Positions 49,164-59,959 of a stretch of 64,000 nucleotides of DNA are shown here, piece after piece; within the stretch, counting starts at the first letter, position 1; each line of letters starts with the position of its first letter. A program made the translations under genes and the position numbers. Under the pieces are notes generated by a model. That model was not told the origin of the DNA. It was given only the letters and a program-made list of their open reading frames with translations, and made no database searches. Source of the DNA: Pampus argenteus (lineage: Eukaryota; Chordata; Actinopteri; Scombriformes; Stromateidae); NCBI GenBank assembly GCA_036937835.1, contig CM072878.1, positions 11,498,501-11,562,500 on the forward strand, read 5' to 3'.

Positions 49164-49894
49164 TGTTATTATTATTGACCTGAACCACATCTGACCTGAT
49201 CATTGAGGTAAATGGTCATAACGGTGCATCTCAAGGACTGAAGAAATACCAATGTCCGCTTCACTCTTTCATTTTTTAACTTCACACAATCCTTTTTTTG
49301 ACACTGAAATAAAAACTCCTATAAAAAGGTATTGTTTTTTGAGATTCTAGTGCTTCTGGTGTTTCAATTTTGAGCAGTTTTATGTAGTTAGTGGAGCAGT
49401 GGATTTGAGTGGTGTGAAAAGTCTCTGTGGATATTTTTATACTATTGTATTTTATACCTACGATAACTTGAAACCACTGGTATCCAATCCATGAATTCAA
49501 ACTGACCACAGCCACTGTCACAATGTTTTTTTTTTACCATGCTACTTAGTCAATTTAATAATCTGAATACTTCCTAAATCATTCCTGGCAAGGAGCTGCA
49601 TTGTGTCACATAGTATCTCATATAGGCTAATTTGTTCCTGCATAATCAAACAGTGTTCTACTTATTTTTATATCTGTCTAGGAAAAACAGGATCAAGGAT
49701 AGTGATGACAATTATCATCTTTATTGCTGAAGAGCTCTCAACCATCTGTTTGTATTCTATGATTTGTTCTGTTTGTATTTTAATTGTTTAGACCTACAAA
49801 CTGGATAATGACTCTTACTCAGCAGAATCAGCCTAAAGAAGCAACAGCAAAACTTATAACCTTATAAGTTATTTTCTTTTTAGTTATTTTAGAA

Positions 49895-50030
49895 AAATCA
49901 TACATGAGGCAAAATGCTCTTTGAGGTTATATAGCACGCATTCATGGCAATGTCTTCAATCGTATCAAACTTTGGAGGTTTCATGAGATGGATATCATCC
50001 TCTTTCACAGTGAGAGACTGAATGGGAAAT
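49895..50030 (-). pseudogene. Relic of myosin heavy chain exon 4
   Basis: The minus strand reads QSLTVKEDDIHLMKPPKFD, then TIEDIAMN. The intact gene has QSLTVKEDEIYPMNPPKYD, then KIEDMAMM, in its 144-bp exon at 45315-45458. About 20-25 bases coding for the THLNEPAVL part are deleted and the frame is shifted, after which nucleotide similarity resumes (AACCTCAAAGAGCATTTTGC) to the exon end. No intact neighbouring motor exons were found. It is in the same orientation as the functional gene and 4.4 kb upstream of its exon 4. Confidence 0.85.
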
Positions 50031-50077
50031 GCAGTAAGATGAAGTTACATTTTGTTAAGACAATATTTCAGATGATC

Positions 50078-50112
50078 TTTTTTTGGGATGGATCTTATCC
50101 TCTTTCACTGTT
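50078..50112 (-). pseudogene. Second short relic of the same myosin exon
   Basis: The minus strand reads STVKEDKIHP, nearly the same as the start of exon 4 (LTVKEDEIYP), only about 50 bp from the first relic. It is too short to be sure, but nucleotide identity over 25 bases is high. Confidence 0.5.
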
Positions 50113-50975
50113 GAGGTCTCGTAACAAATGGAAAAGAAGTCTAACAATCTATCAAGGTATTACTAGGACTGTATTTTTATTCATTTTTATTCAGTATTCA
50201 TTCAACTAATGGGTCCATAAACCTCTATAAGTCCCTCTGCCTCTCCAGTAATTTCAAAATATTTGATTGTTAAAGACTCAAAACTAAATAACACATTTGC
50301 TCCTGATAAACCAGTTGAATCGATGTGAAGTCTCTGTGTTTAAAATGGTTCACCGTTTCAAAGCATTTAATACAGTCAAATAGGGACATCTACTGAGCAA
50401 CTATTAGTATTACATTTCTATTGTTGGATTAAATCTGAGACAACAGATGAAACAGTCAGAATATAAACGGTCTTAGTGCTTTTATTATTATTTTCTTTTT
50501 TTTAAATTTTCTCTACCATCAAAACTGATCACTTGTGTACAGAATCTACAGAGTTTATACAGTTCTATTTTTAAATAAATGGCACATCCCTAATCCAAAA
50601 TCAATGCAACACCTCTCTGATACAAGTGTGATGTAACAAGGCTTTGTTGGAGTGGTGATTTTTGACATGGTGAAGCGAGACATTGAAACATTTTGCTGCA
50701 ATACTTTTGTTTCCACCAGTGCTTTTATTGACCATTGACATGCTGGTAGGGAGGTGTTGAACATAAGCATTTGAGGACTTTCCTTCCTTATGCCTCCCTC
50801 AGCATTGTCATCATTGTTACCATATCCCCATTACAGTTTATAGTTAGTTAATGATTTGCTACTGTGCATCTGTATCTTTACCACTAGTTTCACTGTTACT
50901 GTAATAATTCATCATTCATTGTCATTATTCTCATTTTATCATTGTCATTATTTATCACTATTATTCATTGTGAGT
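50113..50975. other. Intergenic, no gene seen
   Basis: AT-rich. The part after 50800 may belong to the retroelement whose tail ends at 51172. Confidence 0.45.
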
Positions 50976-51172
50976 GTACAATATGTGTGTGTTGATTTTG
51001 TTCTGTACATGTGACATCCCTGTCAAAAGGTTTTTTGGTGGACACGTTTTCCTCACTCGAATCGAGGGTCTAAGGACAGAGGGTGTCACTCCCTGTACAG
51101 ATTGTAAAGCCCTCTGAGACAAATATATTTTGTGATTTTGGGCTATATAAATAAAATTTGATTTGATTTGAT
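50976..51172 (+). mobile_element. Teleost retroelement 3' end
   Basis: Contains CGAATCGAGGGTCTAAGGAC, then GATTGTAAAGCCCTCTGAGA and GGGCTATATAAATAAAAT, ending in tandem TTGAT units. The inverted relative lies at 53640-53868. I recall this as a very common teleost repeat with a LINE-like short-repeat tail; the exact family name is uncertain. Confidence 0.7.
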
Positions 51173-52150
51173 ACGATCGTGGCATTGCTCACTTCAGGTG
51201 GCTAAATGTTTACGACATGTGGAACACTTGCCTCACTAAGTTCATCATTATAGGGGCAAGATGCTGTAGAGAGCTAGAGATTTATTTGAACAAGCCCTGG
51301 ATGGCTGTCCTGCCGAGTTTGCCAAGAGTAAGTAGCTATGTTAGAACTGCATTGACAATTTGTTCCATAAGGTTTCCACTTATCTTTAAGATTAAATGTA
51401 CTGAAGCCTATTATGCTTTGCTTTCCAGCCATTTACCTGTTACATGCCAAATTGGAGGAGGACTATGGATTGGCACGACATGCCAACGTTGTCTATGAAA
51501 GGAGGTACAGGAGGTAGAAACTCATGAGAGACATCACATGCTCAAGACACCAGCTGAAATATATGGAGTCTGATATGCATATAGCATTTCATACATCCAG
51601 ACATGCAGGAAGAGAAAAATAACAATTATGCTGATACTTTTCAAAGAGCACAAATCCTACTGACACAGACTGATCCAAATCACAGAATTAAGGGTTTGCT
51701 GTAGAGTGGTGCTATTAAGACATTTAGTGTTTGTTTTTATTTATTTTTAGGATTTTCCTGGGATTCAAGATTCATCTGGGATACTCTAAATAATATATGC
51801 ATTACGTTCTTTTTTTTCCAGTATGGAAATATCTAAAATCTGAATTGTACCTTTTGTATTTAACAAGCCCCTTTGTGATGGGGAGGAAGAGCCTGCTACC
51901 AGATCAGTGGTTCATCAGGGATCCCAAGGAGATAAACCACCTCCTGCCATTTCCTGTGTCTCAATACAATAAAGTGTCAAATTTTTATCATTTTTTATAA
52001 TGTGCACATACTCACTTCTATTGTGTGACACAAATAACACACCTTTGCAGCTTTGTTTTCTTATTATCAGAATTATTGTTAAATGTTGGAGTCCTGGACC
52101 CACCCAGTGGAACAGAGCTCAGGTTTCCAGTCCCTCTCTGCTCAGCACGC
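51173..52150. other. Intergenic, upstream of kdelr2
   Basis: No supported exon. A plus-strand frame at 51217-51498 has no recognisable product. Confidence 0.5.
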
Positions 52151-52159
52151 TGGAGGCGG

Positions 52160-52405
52160 GACATTTCACGCTGCCAATCAAATTTCTAATCCAATCCAAA
52201 ACCGCCGGTGTGTTTTGTGACGCCCCCTTCCACGTCGACCTGCACTCTCGCCATATCTTCAGTCCTGAGAGTCCCGTAGCCCGTTTTGCCACACAGTGGA
52301 GCAGGGGAAGGATTTAGCATTAACAGTGTATAGCACTACTTTACAGCAAAAAAAGCGACATCTGTGTGAGCCTCCTAGCTGCGTCTGTTTATTCATTTAG
52401 CAACG
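52160..52405 (+). promoter_or_regulatory. kdelr2: kdelr2 promoter and 5' UTR
   Basis: G+C-richer than its surroundings, with two CCAAT boxes (GCCAATCAAA at 52173 and TCCAATCC at 52191) and TTCCACGTCGACC near 52228. The last, reverse complemented, has CGACGTGG, one base from the XBP1/ATF6 UPRE core. No TATA box was seen. The transcription start is not defined. Confidence 0.5.
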
Positions 52406-55400
52406 ATGAACGTGTTCAGACTGACAGGAGACCTCTCTCATTTGGCTGCTATCATCATCCTGCTGCTTAAAATATGGAAAAGCAGGTCGTGTGCAGGTGA
52501 GCTCTAGATATATTTATACTTGCATATGCCTTTCTAACTGTTACTCATAAGCTTTTTTTTTTTTATAACAGTTACAATGTGTGTGTTAGTTTTGTTAATG
52601 CTTACCCGGCAAGCTCTGAGCTAGCTAGCTACATGCTAACGTGTCTCATTTCCTGCTCATTCATTTGAGCCACTGACTGATAAGCTTTATCAGGCTGTGA
52701 GCTAATAATAATAACTATAAACTGTTGTCTGCACTATTATCACTTGAAGCAGCATGCCTTAGTATCTACTGGAAATATCTACTTTAGTATTAAAATTAGT
52801 GGTAGTAGTATGTATTTTTACAGGGCTTTCAGTTGAGTGTGAGTTAACTAACGCATGTTAACTCTTGTTAACTAATCTACAAGTTGAACGGATGTGTAGT
52901 TATATTTCTGCTAGTTAATAATTGAGCAAGTTATAAAGCAGTAACTTACATGATACACATCACTGATCGATGCCATCCTGCTCCGCTAATCTGCGGTGTG
53001 GTGCTCGATTTTTTCGGTCTGGCTTCTGACGTGGCGTTCTAGAAGGCGCTACGTAAGTTAACTACACAAGTCACAACTTGCTCGATGTTTGTTGCTCCAA
53101 TAAGCGTGTTTACTAACAGACATGCATTGGATGTGTACTAATGTTACTTCATCGGGTAGTTAACAATGATTTCCGGTGTGCAGTCTTGTCTCACGATAAG
53201 AAGTCACTTATAATAACTTTAGGTTATTATGGGGAAAAAGATATTTCTTCTCTTTGAGAAAAATTATGAACGTTTGCAATATTGCCTATTCGACTTTCTA
53301 AAGTTATATTTATATATTTTTCTATCTTAATTTGTCTTATTTATATGATGATTCATTTATTTTAGTAGTTTATATTTTCTCCAATACTCCCTGTACTTAC
53401 GTATATGTATTAATATTATTGTGTTATTTATTAAGTGAAAAAAACAAAACAACTCTGGTTATGGGCAGAAATTGGCTTCTGTAAAAGCTGCAGGGTTGAG
53501 AATAGGTTCAAAGTTAACAACTAAGAGACTGTAATGTTTTTTGTGTAACTAGGGTTCATGCAGTTAAATATTAGGTAGTTAGTTGATGATTTCGTCTGGG
53601 GATAAATATGTTTTTGATAATCCATCCATCCATTTTCTGTAAGTCAAGTTTATTTTGTCACAGTTTTGCCTCAAAGGGCTTTTTTTTATATATCTGTCCT
53701 TAGACCCTCGATTCAGATAAAACACTAAAATAAGCCCTTCAGGAAACCGGAAAATAGAGAAACCCTGGAAGGAGCAACATGGGAGGGATTCCTCCTCCAT
53801 GGAGGAGGGTACAGAGTAGACCGAAATACCAATAGCAGATTTACAATATGGAGAAACAGAATGACCGGTCAATTACGTGCAAACATACATTACCAGTCAA
53901 ATGACTGCACCTCCATGCCCCCTTGTGTGGTTAGGTTTAATTATAAGGTTAACACATTTAGATGTGGAAGAATCTGGGAGGAATGCCAACCACTGCTTGT
54001 AACTAAACAATACTTAAACATGCAGTATTTGGCTACAAACATACCGGAGGAAAAACTTGTATGCTCCTCTAACGATGCCCTATTATGTTTGGTGTACATT
54101 TCTGATAACATCTTATATGTTTTCAGCTTTTGTATTGAAATTAAATGCTCCATACATGCATTTTCTTTTTTTTTTGTATCTCTTAAATTTAGTCCAAGGA
54201 ATTATGTGCTTCTGAGATTTTCCATATAAATATTCATAACGTTTCCAGGAGGTGTCACTGTGTAGTAAGGAGAAAAGCATTATATGATTCATGGCCTATC
54301 AGAGCTCTTGTTGAGTGAAGCTGTTGTGATGCTGCTGTTGGTGTATTACTGCCTCCTGGATCCAAACAGTAAAGTCTCGATGTTTTTTTTTTTTTAAAGG
54401 TATCTCAGGAAAGAGCCAAATACTGTTTGCCATCGTGTTCACCACACGCTACTTGGATCTGCTCACCTCCTTCATCTCCCTCTACAACACATGCATGAAG
54501 GTAAGACACAGTTCACATCTCAGCTCTGACGCTTTCATACAGGTCCCATATTTCTCTTCATTACACTGAATAACGAGTTGTTCCCTGTTGTTTTCCAGGT
54601 GATCTACATCGGTTGTGCATATACCACAGTCTACCTGATCTACATGAAGTTCCGGGCCACATATGATGGCAACCATGACAGTTTCAGAGTGGAGTTCCTG
54701 GTTGTTCCGGTCGGGGGTCTCGCTGTTCTCATCAACCATGACTTTTCTCTCCTAGAGGTGGGTTCACTCCTGTATTGTTGTCAAAATTGTGACATAATTT
54801 ATTGGTTGGGAGTAAACCACTAGGACAATACACAGTTAGTGTTTGTAAGATTAAAATCTTATTGTGGCATTCGTTTTAGGAATTCATTGTATGTGTAACT
54901 TTTCTGTCAGATCCTGTGGACGTTCTCCATCTACCTGGAGTCGGTGGCAATCCTTCCCCAACTTTTCATGATCAGCAAGACTGGGGAGGCAGAGACAATC
55001 ACCACCCACTACCTATTTGCCCTAGGCCTGTATCGGGCGCTCTATCTCTTCAACTGGATCTGGCGTTTCTACTTTGAGGGCTTCTTCGACATGATTGCCA
55101 TTGTGGCCGGAGTGGTCCAGACTGTCCTCTACTGTGACTTCTTCTACCTTTATGTCACCAAAGGTGGGTGTTATCATCATTTAATCATTTTATTTATGAG
55201 TACCATGAAGCTGAAATAGCAAGTGAGCATCAAATAAGCCAGATGAAACTAAGGAAGAAAGAGATGAATTATAAGGTTTAAGTAGCTGTGGGCATCAGCA
55301 GAGAACTCAGTATTGTACACTCATCACCTTGGGAACAAAATGCTATACATTGTGTTCATAATAGATTTTATAAGGCTGCTTCTCTTACAAATAAAACATT

Positions 55401-56581
55401 TCCACGTATTTTTTTATTCGGCTAAAACAAAAAGCCTAAAGTTGTCGTCCCTTCCTGGCGTGACTACAGTGTGATAGATTGGAGACAAAATCTACAGTCC
55501 TTGTGCTGTGCAAATTTTTACGCTAAAGTTCAGCCGAGTCTAATATGGAGCTTAAGCAGTCTGTGTTTCTTGAATCAAGCCAGTATTTTCTTTTGTTTTT
55601 TTTAAGTTACAGTCTTTTTAGTACAGAATTCCTTCTTTTGTGTTACCATCACTGGAGCTCAGCAAGGAACCTCAGTCCCAAGAAACACACAAAGGGGAAT
55701 TTTGTACTAAAGGGATTGATTTGTCCGTCTCTGAATGCAAAAGCCTCGTATTAGCTCCATCTTAATTTCAGGATCCACGTTTTGCACAAATAGTCTCCTT
55801 CTAGGCTACTTCTTCCAGTGGAGTCAAAATAGGAAGATAAGTTGACACAAATCAAGGGCTGCAACTAACAGCTATTTTCATTATCTGCGTAAATGTTTTG
55901 TCTAAAAAATGTTAGAAAACAGTAAAAATATGCTTGTTATATTTTCGTAGTGACATCTAAAGATGATTCCAACATTACAAAGATATTTAGTTTACTATCA
56001 TGTATGACACCAAGGAGCTTCATATCCTCACATTTGAGACACTGCAACCAGCAAATATATATATATTAAAAAATATTTAATTATTATAATAGTTGCAGAT
56101 GAATTTTCTGCCAATAATTGTTCCAGTTCTACACAAGTCCAGTTGTCTGTGTAAATCAAAAACTTTCCTTAACAAATAATATGCTCCTTAATCCCATCAC
56201 ACCTTCAGTTACAGGGGCCAGTTATTTCTATATACTTCAGTACAGTCAGTTTCTTTCATCAAAAGAAAAGCATCTTTTGCACATCATTGATTTGCTTACT
56301 AGGGGTTTATTCTGAACACAAATGATGTGCTCCAGAAAAACCTATAAATAGACCTATAAACCTATAAACTGCGTCAGATGCAAAGTAGTGTAGATGAGGC
56401 AGAAAATATTGCAGCACTAAGCCTGTCACACTAACTACTTCTGTCGGTGATATATTGTATCAGAAATAAATTGTGATAAACAATATTATTGCCATTTTAA
56501 GACCATTTTATACGATATAATGAATATACAATATCTGATCCCTCAGTGTTGAAAGGCAAGAAGCTGAGCCTGCCGGCGTAA
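52406..56581 (+). CDS. kdelr2: KDEL endoplasmic reticulum protein retention receptor 2
   Basis: Five exons join in frame to 212 aa, exactly the family length: 52406-52496, 54400-54500, 54599-54757, 54911-55163 and 56547-56581. The protein begins MNVFRLTGDLSHLAAIII and is almost colinear with vertebrate KDELR2, with seven membrane spans. It includes the invariant ISGKSQ, FTTRYLDLLTSFISLYNT and SIYLESVAILPQLFMISKTG blocks. It ends VLKGKKLSLPA, whose lysines and serine govern COPI-dependent recycling in this family. The receptor binds HDEL/KDEL-tailed chaperones in the Golgi and returns them to the ER. The SLPA ending and DGNHDSFRVEFLVVPVGGL favour KDELR2 over KDELR3 and KDELR1. Confidence 0.96.
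53027..53044 (+). promoter_or_regulatory. kdelr2: UPRE-like and heat-shock-like sites in kdelr2 intron 1
   Basis: TGACGTGG at 53027-53034 matches the core of the XBP1/ATF6 unfolded protein response element. TTCTAGAA at 53037-53044 is a perfect inverted nTTCnnGAAn half-site pair. Both lie about 620 bp after the start codon. Function is inferred, not shown. Confidence 0.4.
53640..53868 (-). mobile_element. Teleost retroelement 3' end in kdelr2 intron 1
   Basis: Reverse complemented it reads GTAAATCTGCTATTGG, CCATGGAGGAGG, GTTGCTCCTTCCAGGG, CGAGGGTCTAAGGACAG, then AAGCCCTTTGAGGC and an ACTTGACTT tail. Same family as 50976-51172, opposite orientation. Confidence 0.75.
55855..56130. repeat. Teleost MITE/SINE-like repeat, near full length
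   Basis: Starts AGGGCTGCAACTAAC, continues with ATTTTCATTATCTGCG, AATGTTAGAAAACAGTAAAA and ATTTAGTTTACTATCATGTA, and ends AATTGTTCCAGTTCT. It matches the copy at 27366-27618 and lies in the last kdelr2 intron. Confidence 0.65.
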
Positions 56582-57840
56582 AAAGAAATGGAGACGGCGA
56601 CTCCCATCAGACTCAGGGGGTGTGGAGATGACATCAAGAAATCTCGTGACTTTAATAGCAAAGGATGCCTGAGACAGAGAGCCAACTAACGGGGGAAAAA
56701 CACTAGTCTTCTTGATGATTGCTGATGGAACTGGTAAATGCCAACAAACACCAGAGCTGAACAAAGATCATCGCAGGTCAACCCTTGGATTTCTGTGTTC
56801 AGCATCTTGCCTTAAACTTCTTTTCATTGCTGTTCAAATAGGAGAAAAGGCTTTTTTTTTCTACATGTGAGGTGTATACGCTCATTTTTTTTTTTTAATT
56901 TCTTTTTTTTTTTTTTTTAATTGTCATAAATGGGGTTGACTCTGAAAAGAACCTTGTTTGACTCGGTAATGAAATGCACAAATGTACAGTCTTATTAAAG
57001 AATGAGGTAAAGAGAAAAGTATCTGAGTGCCTGATGAGGATTGTGTCCAGTTTCTCACAGTACAGTATTCTTTTTTACTTTTTGGATTTTATTTTATTTT
57101 TTAGATAATTGTATGCATATACTGTAATACATGTATCCTATCTTGGAAACATTTCCAAGAAGCCAACATACATCAATTTTATAAGAATATTGCTTTATAA
57201 AATTACTCAAGACTACATTTTAAACATACTCTCTTCTAAAAATGTTTTTTTTTTTTTTTTTTTTTGCTTTTTTTGGCTGACCTTATGAATTTTATCTTGA
57301 CTTTAAAACGTGAAATACAACAGTCATTTTATCACAGCTGTCAGCATTTTCAAATGGTAGGTAAAAACTAAAACAGCATCAGTTGTTGTGTAACTTCAGT
57401 GTAGGTTTCATACAATTTTAAAATGTTAGATCACATTCTGGATGTAGATGGAGCACAAGTTTTGTTTATTGCTATTGAACCTTAGTAACAGAGTTAAGTC
57501 ATGGTTGAAATCATTGACATCAGAGTAAAGCAATAACGGATAACTGAATAACGATGACACTTCCCGCACCGGAATGAAAAGTGTGCAGATATTCGGCATG
57601 AGAATCCTCCAGCAGTTTTACCAGTTGTAATGTTTTGTTAACTGTTTGTCTGGGATTTGACATTATGTAGTGATAATGCTCAATTATTGACTAGGGGTGA
57701 TCATGGTGTTCATAGGTGCATCTCTGCTCAATTTTAAAGGCCTTTTTTTTTTTAAACATTTCCGAATTAGTCATTCCTAAATGATTTTAACTTTTTATTT
57801 CTTTTTTTTTTTTTTGCATGATATCACCTCCATTAAAGAT
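56582..57840 (+). other. kdelr2: kdelr2 3' UTR
   Basis: Follows the TAA stop. It is T-rich, with long T runs at about 56888, 56908, 57246, 57747 and 57805. Candidate poly(A) signals are ATTAAA at 56994-56999 and 57831-57836. No other gene seen. Confidence 0.5.
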
Positions 57841-58373
57841 TTTATGAGAATCCTCCCCCAGTGTCACTGTAATTATTGAAACCATGCAAACACAGACAAG
57901 AACCAGTTTCACAATTTCTTTAAATTCAATTTATTTTAAAGGCAACAGCAAAGCCAAACATCAGGGACTCATACATATCATATTCAGTACTCAAACTGAA
58001 GTTGTTGGTCTGAATAATTTATACACCCATGTTCATGTACATCCCTCATGTTTAAAAAATATATTATTTTACCTAAATAAGTAATGTCTCATGTAATAAG
58101 GAAGTTACTTTATAAGTTATAAGTACTTTTAATTGTAGGCATTTTTATGCTTATTGCACAACATATAAATAATGACACTTCGTGTAAAGTCTTAACACAT
58201 TTTACAAAATTATTTAGCAATAATATTTAGACATACAGTAACATCAGGGAGGTCTTGTATTCAGACAATTTCTTATAACAGTATATCCTGGTTTCAAGCC
58301 TCCACTATACATTCAAGGGTCTGTATCCCTGAAAGCCAACAACCGAGCTTCAGTAAGTGCTGATCAGTGCTGG
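57841..58373. other. Tail-to-tail gap between kdelr2 and ldaf1
   Basis: AT-rich. It probably contains the ldaf1 3' UTR. No exon. Confidence 0.5.
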
Positions 58374-59235
58374 CTACTGCTTTTCCTTCACTGTTGAAGT
58401 TTCACACCCGTTCTTCTTCCTGTGGACTTTACCTTCCTGTTGGGAATTAAAATCGGAGCATTAAAGAAAATAAATACTAAATAAAGTCACAGTATGCCAG
58501 GTACATAAATTAAATATACATGCACTTATATGTATTTTTTTAACTCTGTTTGATGACATTATATTATTCATTATTATACAGTTGACATTTGAATATGCCT
58601 TAACAAATGATCAAGTATGGTGCATTACCTTTGTCAGATGTGGGTAATACTGGTTGAGGATGTTAGAGATGGTGACATAAAAAACAACGCAGACGGATGA
58701 AACCAGGATGGAGAAGAGAGCGAGACCAAAGAGCACGCACAGCAGAGGCAACGCTCCGACAAACAACAGGAACACTGAACATGACAAGGAAAAAAAAAAA
58801 AAAAAAAGACATGAAATGTACATGTCAGGTACAGATCACGTAACATCAAGAAACGGATGTTTATACTTACCCACAAGGAAAACAAAACCCACTCCTGAGA
58901 TAATAATGACAACGAGGGCAAAAGTGAGGAAAAGTCCAACAGGAAGTGCAGCCATGGTGCTGAACAACAGCACTGTCAGTGCTAAGAAAGGGTGGCTGCT
59001 GAGGTACCGCCCGACTCTTGTCTTCATCAGAAGTGATACCTGTTAAACAGAGAAAGACACACTGCAGCTGTCAGTATCAGGTAGCTGGGGGGGGGGCCGC
59101 ACCTCGAGCAGATATTTAATTGCAGGTTAGCTGTACCTTGGGGTCATTGTAAAGGCGATTAAACTGGCTGGTCAAGCTTTCCCACAACAGCTGAAAGTCA
59201 GTCACACTGCTGCCATACTGCATCTCCATACTCAT
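58374..59235 (-). CDS. ldaf1: Lipid droplet assembly factor 1 (promethin, TMEM159)
   Basis: Four coding exons on the minus strand give 158 aa: 59137-59235, 58871-59039, 58629-58774 and 58374-58436. Human LDAF1 has about 161 aa. The protein starts MSMEMQYGSS with a short amphipathic region. It then has KTRVGRYLSSHPFLALTVLL and PVGLFLTFALVVIIISGVG, both characteristic of the family, followed by a second hydrophobic half (VGALPLLCVLFGLALFSILV) and a basic tail ending STVKEKQ. LDAF1 sits in the ER membrane with seipin and marks sites where triglyceride lenses form, moving onto the droplet surface later. A non-coding 5' exon ends at 59498 (donor CACAG|GTATG). The tail differs from the human protein. 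Confidence 0.9.
59085..59097. repeat. Short poly-G tract in ldaf1 intron
   Basis: G9 run within GCTGGGGGGGGGCCGC. Confidence 0.8.
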
Positions 59236-59239
59236 TTGA

Positions 59240-59620
59240 CCTGAGTGAGAAGAACATGAGTCAGTCTGACTGGGAAAAATGCTACTACTGAAGTTAAAGA
59301 ACTTTATTCATAGCAATATTTAAATTAAAGTTAGAAGAATACAGACTAAATTCACTCCAGAGACAATGACTGCAACATGAGACAAGCTCTTAGTCCTGAA
59401 GTTAAACTGTACTAAAGTTCACTTATCATGAACTGCCACCATAACTGACTTTAACACTGAAATGATATGTTGACAATTCAGTCGACAAATACATACCTGT
59501 GAAGTAACCTCAGTTTGCTGTTCAGCCAACCAGACTAGAAACCTTCTCCTGTAGAGTCTCAAACAGTCAGAAAACAGCAGCAACACACCCTTTTAAGTAG
59601 TGTAACACTTTCTACTCCTC
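59240..59620 (-). other. ldaf1: ldaf1 5' non-coding exon and upstream region
   Basis: The ATG exon is entered from an acceptor at 59241-59242 (CTCAG|GTCAAATG). The upstream non-coding exon runs from 59498 to perhaps 59550-59600. No TATA box is certain. Confidence 0.45.
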
Positions 59621-59931
59621 CCTCTCTTCCTGTTATGGATTCCTGTCAGAAAGACTCTGAAAGACTTGTTGTTGCCATCTACTGTTCACCAAATGTACTG
59701 CACCATAACAATGCAGTTAAATTTACTTTTTATTATATATTTTTTAAAATTGTATTTATTGCATTCAATTTAGTTTTTTTTCCCTCTATGTTTTCTATTT
59801 ATATCTCTGTGTTTCTCTATGTTGAAATATGTATGCAGCTTTTTTAAAGGCACCTTGTAAGTCTGGTTTTGAAAAGTGTTACGGAAATAAAGTTTACTTT
59901 CTTGCTCATGTAAGATGTACATACTAATGTA

Positions 59932-59953
59932 CAGACAGACAGACAGACAGACA
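59932..59953. repeat. (CAGA)n tetranucleotide repeat
   Basis: Five CAGA units within ACAGACAGACAGACAGACAG. Confidence 0.9.
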
Positions 59954-59959
59954 CAATAG

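Noticed and set aside
49282..49521. Possible relic of myosin exon 5 on the minus strand
   Set aside because: The order fits, but residue similarity is too weak to call without an alignment.
51217..51498. 93-codon plus-strand frame upstream of kdelr2
   Set aside because: No recognisable product and no promoter or poly(A) context.
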